A stretch of DNA of 64,000 bases from assembly GCF_003967555.1 (NCBI RefSeq), contig NZ_BIFS01000001.1:2666001-2730000 (forward strand). The letters are read 5' to 3'. Origin of the DNA: Dictyobacter kobayashii (GTDB taxonomy: Bacteria > Chloroflexota > Ktedonobacteria > Ktedonobacterales > Ktedonobacteraceae). The translations under genes were made by a program, and so were the position numbers. Under the pieces are notes generated by a model, which saw nothing but the letters and a program-made list of their open reading frames with translations, was not told the DNA's origin and did no database searches. Positions 8,738 through 16,465 of the stretch are shown in pieces; the stretch's first letter is position 1, and every line of letters starts with the position of its first letter.

Positions 8738-9910
8738 ATGCGCATATTTCATCGGAGGCAGAGGCGTTCATGGTGGTTTTCATCGTTGGTTGGCTATATC
8801 CTTGCATTCCCCCTGAGCGCACTAGCCATCTTGATACCCACACTTGAACGATCGCTGACCTCCACAACTAATTATTTCACTGGGGCGCTGAGTTTTCTGA
8901 TGACGGTTCTGGTTGGCACCCTATGGGGAGCGGGCCCGGCGTTCCTAACTATCCTGCTTGGTATCCTTGGGCTGGATTATTTCGTCGTGCCTCCAACCAA
9001 TCAGATCGATTTTTTTGGCTGGCCCGATATCCTCTTTTTTGGGCCCTTTCTGTTTGCACAGCTAGCAGTTCTATCTGTCATTATTATGCGTGAGAAAGAT
9101 CGCCGTCGCATTTTGCTGGCGGAAAAAGAGGCCCTCAGGCATGCTCAAGCAGTTAGTGAGGTTAACCAGGCGCTTGAGGAAGGTAATGAAAAATTAGTGG
9201 AGGCAGATCGCCTCAAAGATCAATTTCTGTCACAGGCCTCTCATGAACTGAAAACTCCAATCGCCATGATCCATGGCTGGGCGCAATATGCGTTGCGGCC
9301 ATCCAGGAAACTCAACAAGGCCAACCTGGATACAGCGCCCTATTTAGAAAAGATTGAAGAGCTGACAGATCAGCTTGCCTCGCTGGTCGATGATCTGCTG
9401 GACATCAGTAGCCTGATGGGAGGCCAGCTCCCATTACGATTGGCCCAGATGGACCTCGTCACTCTGTGCAAGCAGGTTGTTGAGGAACAACGCCTGCTAT
9501 CCAGGCGACGTTTCGACGAGAAATATCCTGCAACGCCCCTACTTCTGCAAGCTGATAAGGCCCGTCTTACCCAGGTCGTGAATAACCTGGTGACCAATGC
9601 CATAAAGTACTCATTGGCGGAGTCAACCATCCAGGTCGAGGTGGACCAGCAACCAGAAAGCGCCCTCCTCCACGTTCATAATGATGGTCCCGCGATCCCT
9701 CAAACACAGCAAGACGATCTCTTTGAGCCATTCTATCGGGCCCCGGACGCACGCGCTTCATCAAAAGAAGGCTGGGGGCTTGGTCTATCCATTAGTAAGC
9801 AGATTATTGAGCGCCACCAGGGTCATATCTGGGTAGAATCATTTGAGGGACAAGGCACAACCTTCTATGTCGAGCTACCTCTTGCTCACTGTTTCGCCCA
9901 GACTGCATAG
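8738..9910 (+). CDS. DUF4118-type sensor histidine kinase
   Basis: A 390-residue membrane kinase. Residues 15-115 hold four hydrophobic helices of the KdpD-like DUF4118 sensor, followed by a coiled linker. The H-box is QASHELKTPIAMIHGW with phospho-acceptor His169. The ATPase domain shows the N-box NNLVTNAIKYS, a variant G1 box (NDGPAIP in place of DxGxGI), LFEPFYRAPD and GWGLGLSI. It would autophosphorylate and pass phosphate to a response regulator, none of which is adjacent. I prefer the ATG at 8738, six codons inside a TTG-started longer frame. A 50-nt palindrome follows the stop. Confidence 0.85.
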   Translation: MRIFHRRQRRSWWFSSLVGYILAFPLSALAILIPTLERSLTSTTNYFTGALSFLMTVLVGTLWGAGPAFLTILLGILGLDYFVVPPTNQIDFFGWPDILFFGPFLFAQLAVLSVIIMREKDRRRILLAEKEALRHAQAVSEVNQALEEGNEKLVEADRLKDQFLSQASHELKTPIAMIHGWAQYALRPSRKLNKANLDTAPYLEKIEELTDQLASLVDDLLDISSLMGGQLPLRLAQMDLVTLCKQVVEEQRLLSRRRFDEKYPATPLLLQADKARLTQVVNNLVTNAIKYSLAESTIQVEVDQQPESALLHVHNDGPAIPQTQQDDLFEPFYRAPDARASSKEGWGLGLSISKQIIERHQGHIWVESFEGQGTTFYVELPLAHCFAQTA

Positions 9911-9996
9911 ACATAGGTCAAGCAAGACTGGATACAGCAGCCGCTCGGATTTTTCAGGGACAATTGCATAGTAGCTGGATCGTTACCTAACTTGAA

Positions 9997-10046
9997 ATTT
10001 GAGGGTGTGTGAGAGAGGCCGCGGCCTCTCTCACACACCCTCAAAT
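9997..10046. repeat. Perfect 50-nt palindrome, no loop
   Basis: Every base from 9997 to 10021 pairs with 10022-10046. The centre is GGCCGCGGCC, the class II tip shared with elements at 28.9 and 42.6 kb. It lies between the convergent kinase and WD40 lipoprotein genes. No T-tract is present. Confidence 0.95.
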
Positions 10047-10092
10047 GGGAGCACTAAACACATCAAAAGGTGTATAGAAGAAAGCAGTTATA

Positions 10093-10830
10093 CTACACAG
10101 GTGCCTGCCAGATCTGCACAGTCTGGTCGTCGGAGCAAGAAACAATACGTGAACCATCGGGAGACCAGGCTACATCCCGAACATTTGGCTGATGGCCTTT
10201 GTAGGTTAGCTTATAGCTATCGCCACCAGCAGAGCGTACCTCAACACGTGAAGTTGGCATCAACGCTTGATAACTGCCGATACATAGAGCCACATACTTA
10301 CTGCTGGGCGACCAGGCAACCTTTTCAACAGTATCAGAATTTATGTTCAGGGCCAGGCCACGGCCATTTTCAGCTGCCCAGATCTGGACGGTTTCTACAC
10401 CATTTAAAAATTCTTCGGAGGCAATGCGTGAGCCATCAGGCGACCAGGATAAACCTATATTACCAACTAATGGATTCTTACAGACAAATTTTAATTTGCC
10501 CGTAGCCGCTTCCCAGACATGGACGACCCCATTTTGTTCAGTAGAGGCAATCAGTTTACTATCAGGAGACCAGCCGGCAGCCACAACCGACGAGGTATGT
10601 CCTTTATACGTTAATAATGTTGTCCCTGGCTGCGCGACGGGAACGGGAGTAGGTGAAGGGGTAGAGCCTGGGTTAGGAGTAGCAGCAGGATTTGAGGCAG
10701 CAACAGGCGTAGTACCAGTAACTCCTTCAGCAGTATTACTACAACCCACCATTATCAATCCAGCAGTGCTAGCAATGCTTAAAAGAGCAATCCGGCGTGA
10801 CATCTTTTTGATCGCAAAGTCCACATCCAT
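10093..10830 (-). CDS. Lipoprotein with four WD40 repeats
   Basis: A 245-residue protein with an SRRIALL signal and lipobox LIMVGC, a Pro/Thr/Ser-rich linker to about residue 70, and then only four WD40 blades. Blade signatures include GHTSSVVAAGWSPD, LSWSPDGSRIAS and VRDVAWSPDGSRIVSCSDD. Complete propellers usually need seven blades, so this is either a half-propeller that oligomerises or a reduced copy. It should be tethered outside the membrane. AAGGA lies about ten bases before the ATG at 10830; a GTG one codon upstream is an alternative. No partner gene is obvious. Confidence 0.75.
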   Translation of the reverse strand: MDVDFAIKKMSRRIALLSIASTAGLIMVGCSNTAEGVTGTTPVAASNPAATPNPGSTPSPTPVPVAQPGTTLLTYKGHTSSVVAAGWSPDSKLIASTEQNGVVHVWEAATGKLKFVCKNPLVGNIGLSWSPDGSRIASEEFLNGVETVQIWAAENGRGLALNINSDTVEKVAWSPSSKYVALCIGSYQALMPTSRVEVRSAGGDSYKLTYKGHQPNVRDVAWSPDGSRIVSCSDDQTVQIWQAPV

Positions 10831-11358
10831 CACTTTGAAATCCTTTTCTTACATTAGTTTTCCATATCAAAAACGTTATTATGGACGTAGATATATATAA
10901 ACAGAATCACATAATAAACATGAATATAATTTATGAATTGATTATAACTCAGTATAACCAGGATAAACTGTGAGATAGTTAACAATTTGAAGCAAATAGT
11001 TTAAAAGTGGAAACTTGTACTATGAAAATTTAAATAGGGGAAGATCAAATTTTATCGAAAGATGTTATTGATGCACCGTATAGTGCACGAAAATTTGTTG
11101 CACCTGCCCTGGAATGGAAGAGGAAGAAAATTTGAGCACAAAAAAAAGAGCTGCAAGATAGCAACTCTTTCGAAGTAACATAAATAATTATAACATATTT
11201 ATGACAAATTTTCAAGGGCATATCGAAAAATTGTAGGATTTAAACCAGGCCTTAGTAGCTATTGGTATACTCATGATGATAGGATTTTTATTGCCAGGGA
11301 TGACACCACACGATAATGATGTACTAATAAAAGTGCATCGCAAAGAAAGGTGACGTAC
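10831..11358. other. AT-rich intergenic region with a minus-strand terminator-like hairpin
   Basis: This 528-bp gap lies between two divergent genes. The only structured signal is at 11140-11168: on the minus strand an 8-bp stem AGAGTTGC/GCAGCTCT (one G-U pair) with a 6-nt loop is followed directly by eight T residues. No annotated minus-strand gene ends there, so a small RNA or short unannotated transcript is possible. The rest holds no gene I can support. Confidence 0.5.
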
Positions 11359-11571
11359 ATGAATATCAATCCTGGACAAATTGACCAGATGTTGAATTCA
11401 ATACCATATCCAATCAGTAAAGATAGCCTGATACAGCAGGCCCGCCAGTTTGGCGCCAATGATCAGATCATTGGTATGTTGGATAAGCTTCCTGACAAAA
11501 CCTTTAATTCTGCTGATGATCTGAAAAGCAGCTTCAGCGGCTTTGGGAATTTAGGGGGCATGAAACTTTAG
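11359..11571 (+). CDS. DUF2795 family small protein
   Basis: A 70-residue protein beginning MNINPGQIDQMLNSIPYP. It matches the DUF2795 pattern: a YPISKDSLIQQARQFGA helix pair followed by LPDKTFNSADDL. Members are small helical proteins widespread in Actinobacteria and Chloroflexota with no settled function. The ATG at 11359 is preferred over a GTG three codons upstream because AAAGG lies eight bases before it. A strong intrinsic terminator follows, so it is a single-gene transcript. Confidence 0.85.
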   Translation: MNINPGQIDQMLNSIPYPISKDSLIQQARQFGANDQIIGMLDKLPDKTFNSADDLKSSFSGFGNLGGMKL

Positions 11572-11594
11572 GCTATTGAGATGCCTGGATTCCC

Positions 11595-11651
11595 AGAGAA
11601 AAAGAAGAAGAGGCCAGAGACGTTGTCCCTGGCCTCTTCTTCTTTTTCTCT
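11595..11651 (+). terminator. Strong intrinsic terminator
   Basis: A 23-bp perfect stem (inner part AGAAGAGGCCAG with complement CTGGCCTCTTCT) and an 11-nt loop, with an A-rich left arm and T-rich right arm, 24 bp after the DUF2795 stop. The arm composition allows function on both strands. Confidence 0.9.
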
Positions 11652-11696
11652 TCTTACAATAAAATGGGTCAAGGTACATTTTATTTATAAAAAATA

Positions 11697-11869
11697 AATG
11701 TGTATTACTCCCATCATCATGGGAAGTGTACCTGGCCTGTGCGGACGTGCGCTGGTGCGCCCGAAAAAAATTATGAATTGGTGTAGAAAATGCTCGGAGA
11801 GCATTTTCTACACCAATTCATAAAAAATCATGTAGGAAGATGCGGTGGCTATGGTCAATGTGACACATT
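11697..11869. mobile_element. MITE-like element, family 1, copy A
   Basis: The left end AATGTGTATTACTCCCATCA matches the outer part of copies C (19.4 kb) and E (45.8 kb). It is followed by the shared GC-rich GTGCGCTGGTGCGC block and a private palindrome at 11771-11823 with a 25-bp perfect stem and GGA loop. The right end reads TGACACATT, giving short terminal inverted repeats (AATGTGT/ACACATT). It has no coding capacity. The interior palindrome differs from those of C and E although the outer sequence is conserved. Confidence 0.7.
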
Positions 11870-11959
11870 AATTAAAGTTTTGTTGGCGAGACTCGATAGA
11901 TATTAGTGTAGCCCTAGAACACTCAACAACTTCCACGTTAAGGCTACCAACCTTCCGTC

Positions 11960-11995
11960 GCAGGAGGAGCGGAGAACCCCTTCCGCTCCTCCTGC
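11960..11995. terminator. Hairpin with GC-rich stem
   Basis: A 14-bp stem built on CAGGAGGAGCGGA and its complement, with an 8-nt loop, followed on the plus strand by TCTTTATTTG. It stands 63 bp beyond the stop of the convergent prim-pol-like gene. No plus-strand gene immediately precedes it. Confidence 0.55.
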
Positions 11996-12057
11996 TCTTT
12001 ATTTGAAGATAACAATGACGACATGGCAACAGTAGCTATAATTGCTTCACTCGCATT

Positions 12058-12765
12058 CTAATTGCGCTCGGTTTCAGATTCGAGGACTTTGTTCAGCAGC
12101 AAAGAGGCGAGTTCACGAGCAGCGGGAGAGGGTCGTTGTTCCTGGATAGACCAGGCTGGACGATTTAGTTGAGGACTAAGTACAAAAGGTAGCAAGACAG
12201 CAGGAAGACGGGCAGGAATGTAGGTATTGATCCAGTTAACACGGCCATGGGAGAGCACACTGGGGGGAGCGACCACATAACTATCTTCAGCATAGGTCCG
12301 AATTCCCAGGCCAAGCTTATTCTTCGTAGTGCACAGGGTAAGAGCTCGGTTGTAAGTAAAGTAGAGCTGCCAGCTCCCCCGCTCGGTCTGTATCATGGCG
12401 GTTTCCGGTATCGCATAGAGTTGCCTGAAATGTTCCAGAAACCCACCTTCGAGAGGGTCAACCTCGATCACCAATAAACCATCTCCGGTCGCAACACCAA
12501 CATTGGCCTGCTCAGCTTGCTCCCACCAGCGTTGAATAGTACCGAGATCAGTAGTCGCCAGTCGCACACCTGTCCCCAACCAGGAATGTTGTCCCGCTGC
12601 GGGGCATTGTACCTGGCCACAGGCACAGGTGCCATCTGCATTCAGACCATAGAGGGGAAGAACTCGCCAACCACTATGTGCATAATTCCATGCAGCATCC
12701 TGTAAGCGGTAGACCAGAGGGCAAATGGTATGTTGTGGGGGTGTTACACGCATCGTCTGTCGCAT
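12058..12765 (-). CDS. Prim-pol (AEP primase-like) domain protein, degenerate active site
   Basis: A 235-residue protein aligned by eye to the bifunctional primase/polymerase N-terminal domain. AWNYAHSGWRVLPLYGLN starts the fold; a small Cys/His cluster (CACGQVQC...H) follows; then ATTDLGTIQRWWEQ and NVGVATGDGLLVIEVDP. Family members carry DxD in this last strand, here ExD. The GGxH motif reads GSWQLYF, losing the histidine, and the VRGDGGYVVAPPS region reads GIRTYAEDSYVVAPPS. Key catalytic positions are therefore changed and the protein may be a nucleotide- or nucleic-acid-binding relict. The start at 12765 has AAGGAGAG five bases upstream; the longer frame has no support. No helicase domain or replication neighbour is present. 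Confidence 0.75.
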   Translation of the reverse strand: MRQTMRVTPPQHTICPLVYRLQDAAWNYAHSGWRVLPLYGLNADGTCACGQVQCPAAGQHSWLGTGVRLATTDLGTIQRWWEQAEQANVGVATGDGLLVIEVDPLEGGFLEHFRQLYAIPETAMIQTERGSWQLYFTYNRALTLCTTKNKLGLGIRTYAEDSYVVAPPSVLSHGRVNWINTYIPARLPAVLLPFVLSPQLNRPAWSIQEQRPSPAARELASLLLNKVLESETERN

Positions 12766-13175
12766 ATATTCTCTCCTTCTCAAGCTTATGAGAGAAGACA
12801 CTACGAAGTCCACCCAAACGAGTGAGCAGTACAGGAAAGAGCCTATACTTGTATCCAGTATAGACCAACCCTCCAAATTCCAGACCTCTTTTCTTGCCTG
12901 CATAAAAATCAGCAAGCTATCAACAGCAAGCAGAAACGTCGCTCGCTTGCAGCTAGCTCTGTCGCCATAGCTCATCTATCGAAAAGGACCTGATTTCGAG
13001 GGCAGTGACTTATATCTCTATTACGTCTGAAGGGGGAGAGAAAAGGCGTAGTGATCCAGCGCCTGCGCCTGAGGGCCGGTGGGAAAGGCATGAGTTTGCA
13101 TCACCAATCATAAAAGTTTAAAGCATGCTTAAGTTTAAAACATGCTGAATGACGCATGGGCTCAGCAATATTAGA
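12766..13175. other. Intergenic region, no supported gene
   Basis: The 410 bp between the prim-pol-like start and the thioredoxin-like stop holds no convincing ORF. At 13117-13145 two short near-repeats of GTTTAAA(A/G)CATGCT occur in tandem. Nothing else is recognised. Confidence 0.4.
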
Positions 13176-13685
13176 TTATGAAAGTGCTTCTTGCGCACTA
13201 TCCATAGCAAGGATTTCATCAACCTGCTTAATCAAGCTCTGGGCATTGGTAAAGCCATAATTGACCGCGTACGTCTTGCCATTTGCATCCAGCAATACAG
13301 TCGTTGGCACCGTTAAGACATGATAACGTTCAGCCAACTCAGGAGAACTTGCTACATCGACATTCATGACCGAGACCACATTTCCCTTGGCTTCAACGAC
13401 ACGACGCAATACTGGAGCTTGTAAAATACGGCACTGCCGATCATCCTCGCTGCCAAAAGCTAGAATGCGCACGCGCGCAGCAACCGGCGTATGACTTGTG
13501 CTCTCCACAACATCCTCACTTGCAGATACGTCAATACTTGGGAGAGGCTCAAAAACCTCAACAGTTGTAGGGACGTGCGCGTGTCGTCGATATTCAACCA
13601 CAAAACGACGAGCGGCAAGCACAAATACAACCACAAAAACAACGATCAGCACCAGAGCGGCCAGCCGTAAAACGAGATCAGACAT
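13176..13685 (-). CDS. Membrane-anchored thioredoxin-like protein lacking the first active Cys
   Basis: A 169-residue protein with one N-terminal membrane helix (LVLRLAALVLIVVFVVVFVLA), a 45-residue linker and a thioredoxin fold. The active-site segment reads GSEDDRQCRILQAPVL where the family has a CxxC, leaving a single cysteine. The downstream cis-Pro loop VLTVPTTVLLDANGK and the strand VVSVMNVDV are intact. It would face the outside if the helix is a signal anchor. With one Cys it cannot act as a standard dithiol oxidoreductase; monothiol, mixed-disulfide or structural roles are open. GGGGAG before the ATG at 13685 decides the start over an upstream GTG. Confidence 0.75.
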   Translation of the reverse strand: MSDLVLRLAALVLIVVFVVVFVLAARRFVVEYRRHAHVPTTVEVFEPLPSIDVSASEDVVESTSHTPVAARVRILAFGSEDDRQCRILQAPVLRRVVEAKGNVVSVMNVDVASSPELAERYHVLTVPTTVLLDANGKTYAVNYGFTNAQSLIKQVDEILAMDSAQEALS

Positions 13686-13928
13686 AGTAATCACACTCCC
13701 CGCCGAAAGGACCCGCTCTCATAGCATTATAAGAGCTATCCATCATTAGATCCATAGGCGATCACAGAGACGCAATCAAGCAGCTTTCTTACGTTACTCT
13801 AAAAGCAATAGACAAGAAACAAGGGACCATAACACAAAGGCTAGTAAGTTTATTTAATCACGAAAAATACGAGATTGTACAGTTTTATTCTGTCTACTAA
13901 CATAACGAACACAACTACAAGTAGCAAC

Positions 13929-15257
13929 TTACACAGGTGGAAGTAAAGATGCCCGCTTTTCACGTAAGAAGCCCGCGATTTGCTCTGTATCTTCCTTATG
14001 AAGGGCAGAAGATTTCAATTCGCTCAAAACGGAACTCCATTGCTCCTTAGCAGGTAGATAACGACTATCCATACCGACCAATTCTTCAAAAATGCGCCGT
14101 TCCAACTCATGCCACATCGAACGATCACGCCCATCGATATCCCCATCGTCCGGAACATAATCCTGGTCGTTGGTAGCATTATCGATACGGGCATGTAATG
14201 GCGCAAAATAATGGCGCACCAGATCCTCCATACACTGCTGATCCAGGGAACCAGCATCGAAGGCCAGGGTGCCAGTCAAATGAATCTGTACCACCGGCTC
14301 AAGTCCCTGATAAGCCGGGCCTTCACGACGGCAATAATCCTCAAGGCGCTTATATAATGCTTCGGGTTCAACCAGACCATCCACCCGTAAATCATAACGC
14401 ACAAAAGGTCTCCGTCGACTCACTAAACGGACCGCGTGATGTACCCGTTCCTTCCGTTCATGATCAATAATGCGCTCAGGTTCATCGGTATCGATCTCAA
14501 CATAATAGTAGCCACGATCTTCCCATTGCGATTCTTCAGAGCCACAGGTCTCGGTCGAACCAGGATTGTACATCCAGCCATCAAACTCATAGGGTTTATG
14601 GACATGGCCCAGCGCCAGATAATCGACCTGCTCAGAAAGTCCTTGAAATTGGGCCATGGTTGGCAGACCCTGGACCCGAGGGACAATACCGTCAACACCT
14701 GTATGCATCATTAAGAGGCGGTAGACGACCCCCTGCTCATTCTCCTCAGCCTCGGCAGCCTTCAGTGCCTGCGACATACCTTCCAGAGTACGAGAGGTAG
14801 CAGCACCCTGCCAGGGCAAGCCATAGACGCGCAATTGGCCATCCAGCAAATCAACATAACTACCAAGCATAGTATCAGGCTGCCAGGGAGTTAAGCGGGG
14901 AGTGCCATTTTCCATCACCGGGGCCAGGAGTTTGATATAACCCTGATAACACAGAAATTGTAGCCAGGACACACCATCACGATAATAGCTGCGATCATGA
15001 TTGCCTTCAATGGCAATAACAGGAATCTGTAAATCATGCAGCCTCTTTAAACCTTCAATGGCATGGATCAATGTCAACGCATCGATAGCCCGCTTATTGA
15101 ATAGATCACCAGCAATTACCAGGAAATCAACCTTGCGCTCAATTGCAGCATCGATCACATCCCAAAAAGCCCGGCTAAAATCGTTGAAACGCTCACGGAC
15201 ACCATATTGTTCGTATCCCAGGTGTGTGTCTGCCACATGGATAAAAGAAGCTCGCAT
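13929..15257 (-). CDS. sbcD: Mre11/SbcD-family DNA repair nuclease
   Basis: A 442-residue metallophosphoesterase of the SbcD/Mre11 type. All phosphoesterase motifs are present in order: HVADTHLG, AGDLFN, EGNHD, MMHTGVDG and GHVHKP. The C-terminal 180 residues form the capping domain. The family resects DNA ends and opens hairpins together with an SbcC/Rad50 ATPase. No SbcC gene lies in this window, which is unusual because the two are commonly adjacent. An enzyme of this family is of interest here because the window is full of long palindromes, the classical SbcCD substrate. The symbol is given by family, not by synteny. AGGAA lies upstream of the ATG. Confidence 0.85.
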   Translation of the reverse strand: MRASFIHVADTHLGYEQYGVRERFNDFSRAFWDVIDAAIERKVDFLVIAGDLFNKRAIDALTLIHAIEGLKRLHDLQIPVIAIEGNHDRSYYRDGVSWLQFLCYQGYIKLLAPVMENGTPRLTPWQPDTMLGSYVDLLDGQLRVYGLPWQGAATSRTLEGMSQALKAAEAEENEQGVVYRLLMMHTGVDGIVPRVQGLPTMAQFQGLSEQVDYLALGHVHKPYEFDGWMYNPGSTETCGSEESQWEDRGYYYVEIDTDEPERIIDHERKERVHHAVRLVSRRRPFVRYDLRVDGLVEPEALYKRLEDYCRREGPAYQGLEPVVQIHLTGTLAFDAGSLDQQCMEDLVRHYFAPLHARIDNATNDQDYVPDDGDIDGRDRSMWHELERRIFEELVGMDSRYLPAKEQWSSVLSELKSSALHKEDTEQIAGFLREKRASLLPPV

Positions 15258-15336
15258 TTTTTATTCCAGTTCCTAAAAAAAATACTTGATCTACAAGAAC
15301 CGTTGCATGTATCCTGGCGCTAGCCAATAATGCCAG

Positions 15337-15735
15337 TTACGCAGCTGGACCGGTCATCCAGGCGCGCACAGCTACAATAGCAATTACTAATGCACCCAGG
15401 CTATAAATCAGCACATCACGCCGCTTATCCTCACCATTAGTGGTAAAGCTCAGCCAGACCAGCGGTATACCTAATGCTACAATCCCACCATATACATAGT
15501 GTAAATAATAGAGTCCAGTGCCGCCACCCGGTTTTAAGCCCAGGGCAACCATGGATAGGCCAAGCAAGCCCTGTAACACACCAAAAGCAAATGCTACCAA
15601 TAATGAGATACGCCAGGGTTTGATGTTTTCGCGCTTTTGAAAGTAGACGATCAAGCCCCAAATCCCGGCTACCAGTGCCGATAAAAAGACGAAATAGACG
15701 TTGATGTTGTGTAAAATAAGGATAAAGTCAGCCAC
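15337..15735 (-). CDS. Four-helix membrane protein of unknown function
   Basis: A 132-residue integral membrane protein with four predicted helices: residues about 12-32, 42-66 (LLVAFAFGVLQGLLGLSMVAL), 76-97 (YYLHYVYGGIVALGIPLVWL) and 108-128. Conserved-looking His/Tyr residues in the third helix (LHYVYGG) recall small haem- or quinone-linked membrane proteins, but I do not recognise the family. It lies alone, 79 bp downstream of nothing co-directional except the response-regulator/kinase operon about 320 bp upstream. Confidence 0.6.
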   Translation of the reverse strand: MADFILILHNINVYFVFLSALVAGIWGLIVYFQKRENIKPWRISLLVAFAFGVLQGLLGLSMVALGLKPGGGTGLYYLHYVYGGIVALGIPLVWLSFTTNGEDKRRDVLIYSLGALVIAIVAVRAWMTGPAA

Positions 15736-15860
15736 TGTATTGCCCCTTCAGGTCTTTTTGATAAGGTGGTTGCTTATCAAAGATATTCTTTCAGTTCTGG
15801 GGGAAATTGGAATTTCCCTGGCCCTACTATAGCGTGTTAGCGGTTGGCTGACAAGATAAT

Positions 15861-15995
15861 AAACACGGCTGAGCCGTGTTTTATGCCCTTGGGTTGGTTT
15901 TTTGCGGGCGTGCGCTGACGCGCCCGCACATTATTTATTATATGATGCAAAAAGGCGCTTAGCGCCTTTTTGCATCATATAATAAATAATGTGCG
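15861..15995. repeat. Palindromic module B: two short hairpins plus a 71-nt palindrome
   Basis: At 15861-15881 AAACACGGC/GCCGTGTTT forms a hairpin with a TGA loop. GCGGGCGTGCGCTGACGCGC at 15904-15923 is the GC-rich block shared with copies A, C, D and E. Directly after it, 15925-15995 is a 35-bp perfect stem with a 1-nt loop and tip AAAAAGGCGCT/AGCGCCTTTTT. The module sits between the response-regulator stop and the four-helix protein start, so both lie on one transcript strand. Confidence 0.9.
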
Positions 15996-16053
15996 AAGCT
16001 GCGGCTTGCAGCTTTTTCTGTACCACAGCATAATATGGTTGTTTGCTTTAGGG

Positions 16054-16452
16054 TTAGGACATGTAGGTTTGGATGATGTGCATGATGTCGTCGACAGTAA
16101 AGGGTTTGGGCATGGTCTGGTCGGCCTGGATGTTGGTGGCTTTGGCGAGCTGATCCAGGGCGGACATTATAATGACGATGTGTTGTTGCCGTTGCGCAGG
16201 ATGCTGGCTAAGCTCCTGACAGAATTCATAGCCATTCAAGACAGGCATCATTAGATCCAGGAAGATTAAGTAGCTTGTCTGTGTGCCGGCCCCGGATAGT
16301 ATATCGAGGGCTTCGCGCCCATTGCGAGCGAGCTCGACAGGATACCCCTCCATGTCCAGGATATCCACCATCATATCGCGAATGACGGCTTCATCATCGA
16401 CAACCAGGATTTTTTGTGGAATGGGGCCACCAGATGTATCTTTTGCGTACAT
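16054..16452 (-). CDS. Single-domain response regulator (REC)
   Basis: A 132-residue receiver domain and nothing else. It shows the acidic pair VDDEAVIRD, the phospho-acceptor in IFLDLMMPVLNG, a Ser at the switch position in IIMSALD and the conserved lysine in PKPFTVDD. It starts 13 bp after the stop of the upstream multi-GAF kinase, so the two form a two-component operon. Without an output domain it must signal by protein contact or serve as a phosphate sink. No strong ribosome site is visible, consistent with translational coupling. Confidence 0.9.
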   Translation of the reverse strand: MYAKDTSGGPIPQKILVVDDEAVIRDMMVDILDMEGYPVELARNGREALDILSGAGTQTSYLIFLDLMMPVLNGYEFCQELSQHPAQRQQHIVIIMSALDQLAKATNIQADQTMPKPFTVDDIMHIIQTYMS

Positions 16453-16465
16453 GCTTTAATTCTAC

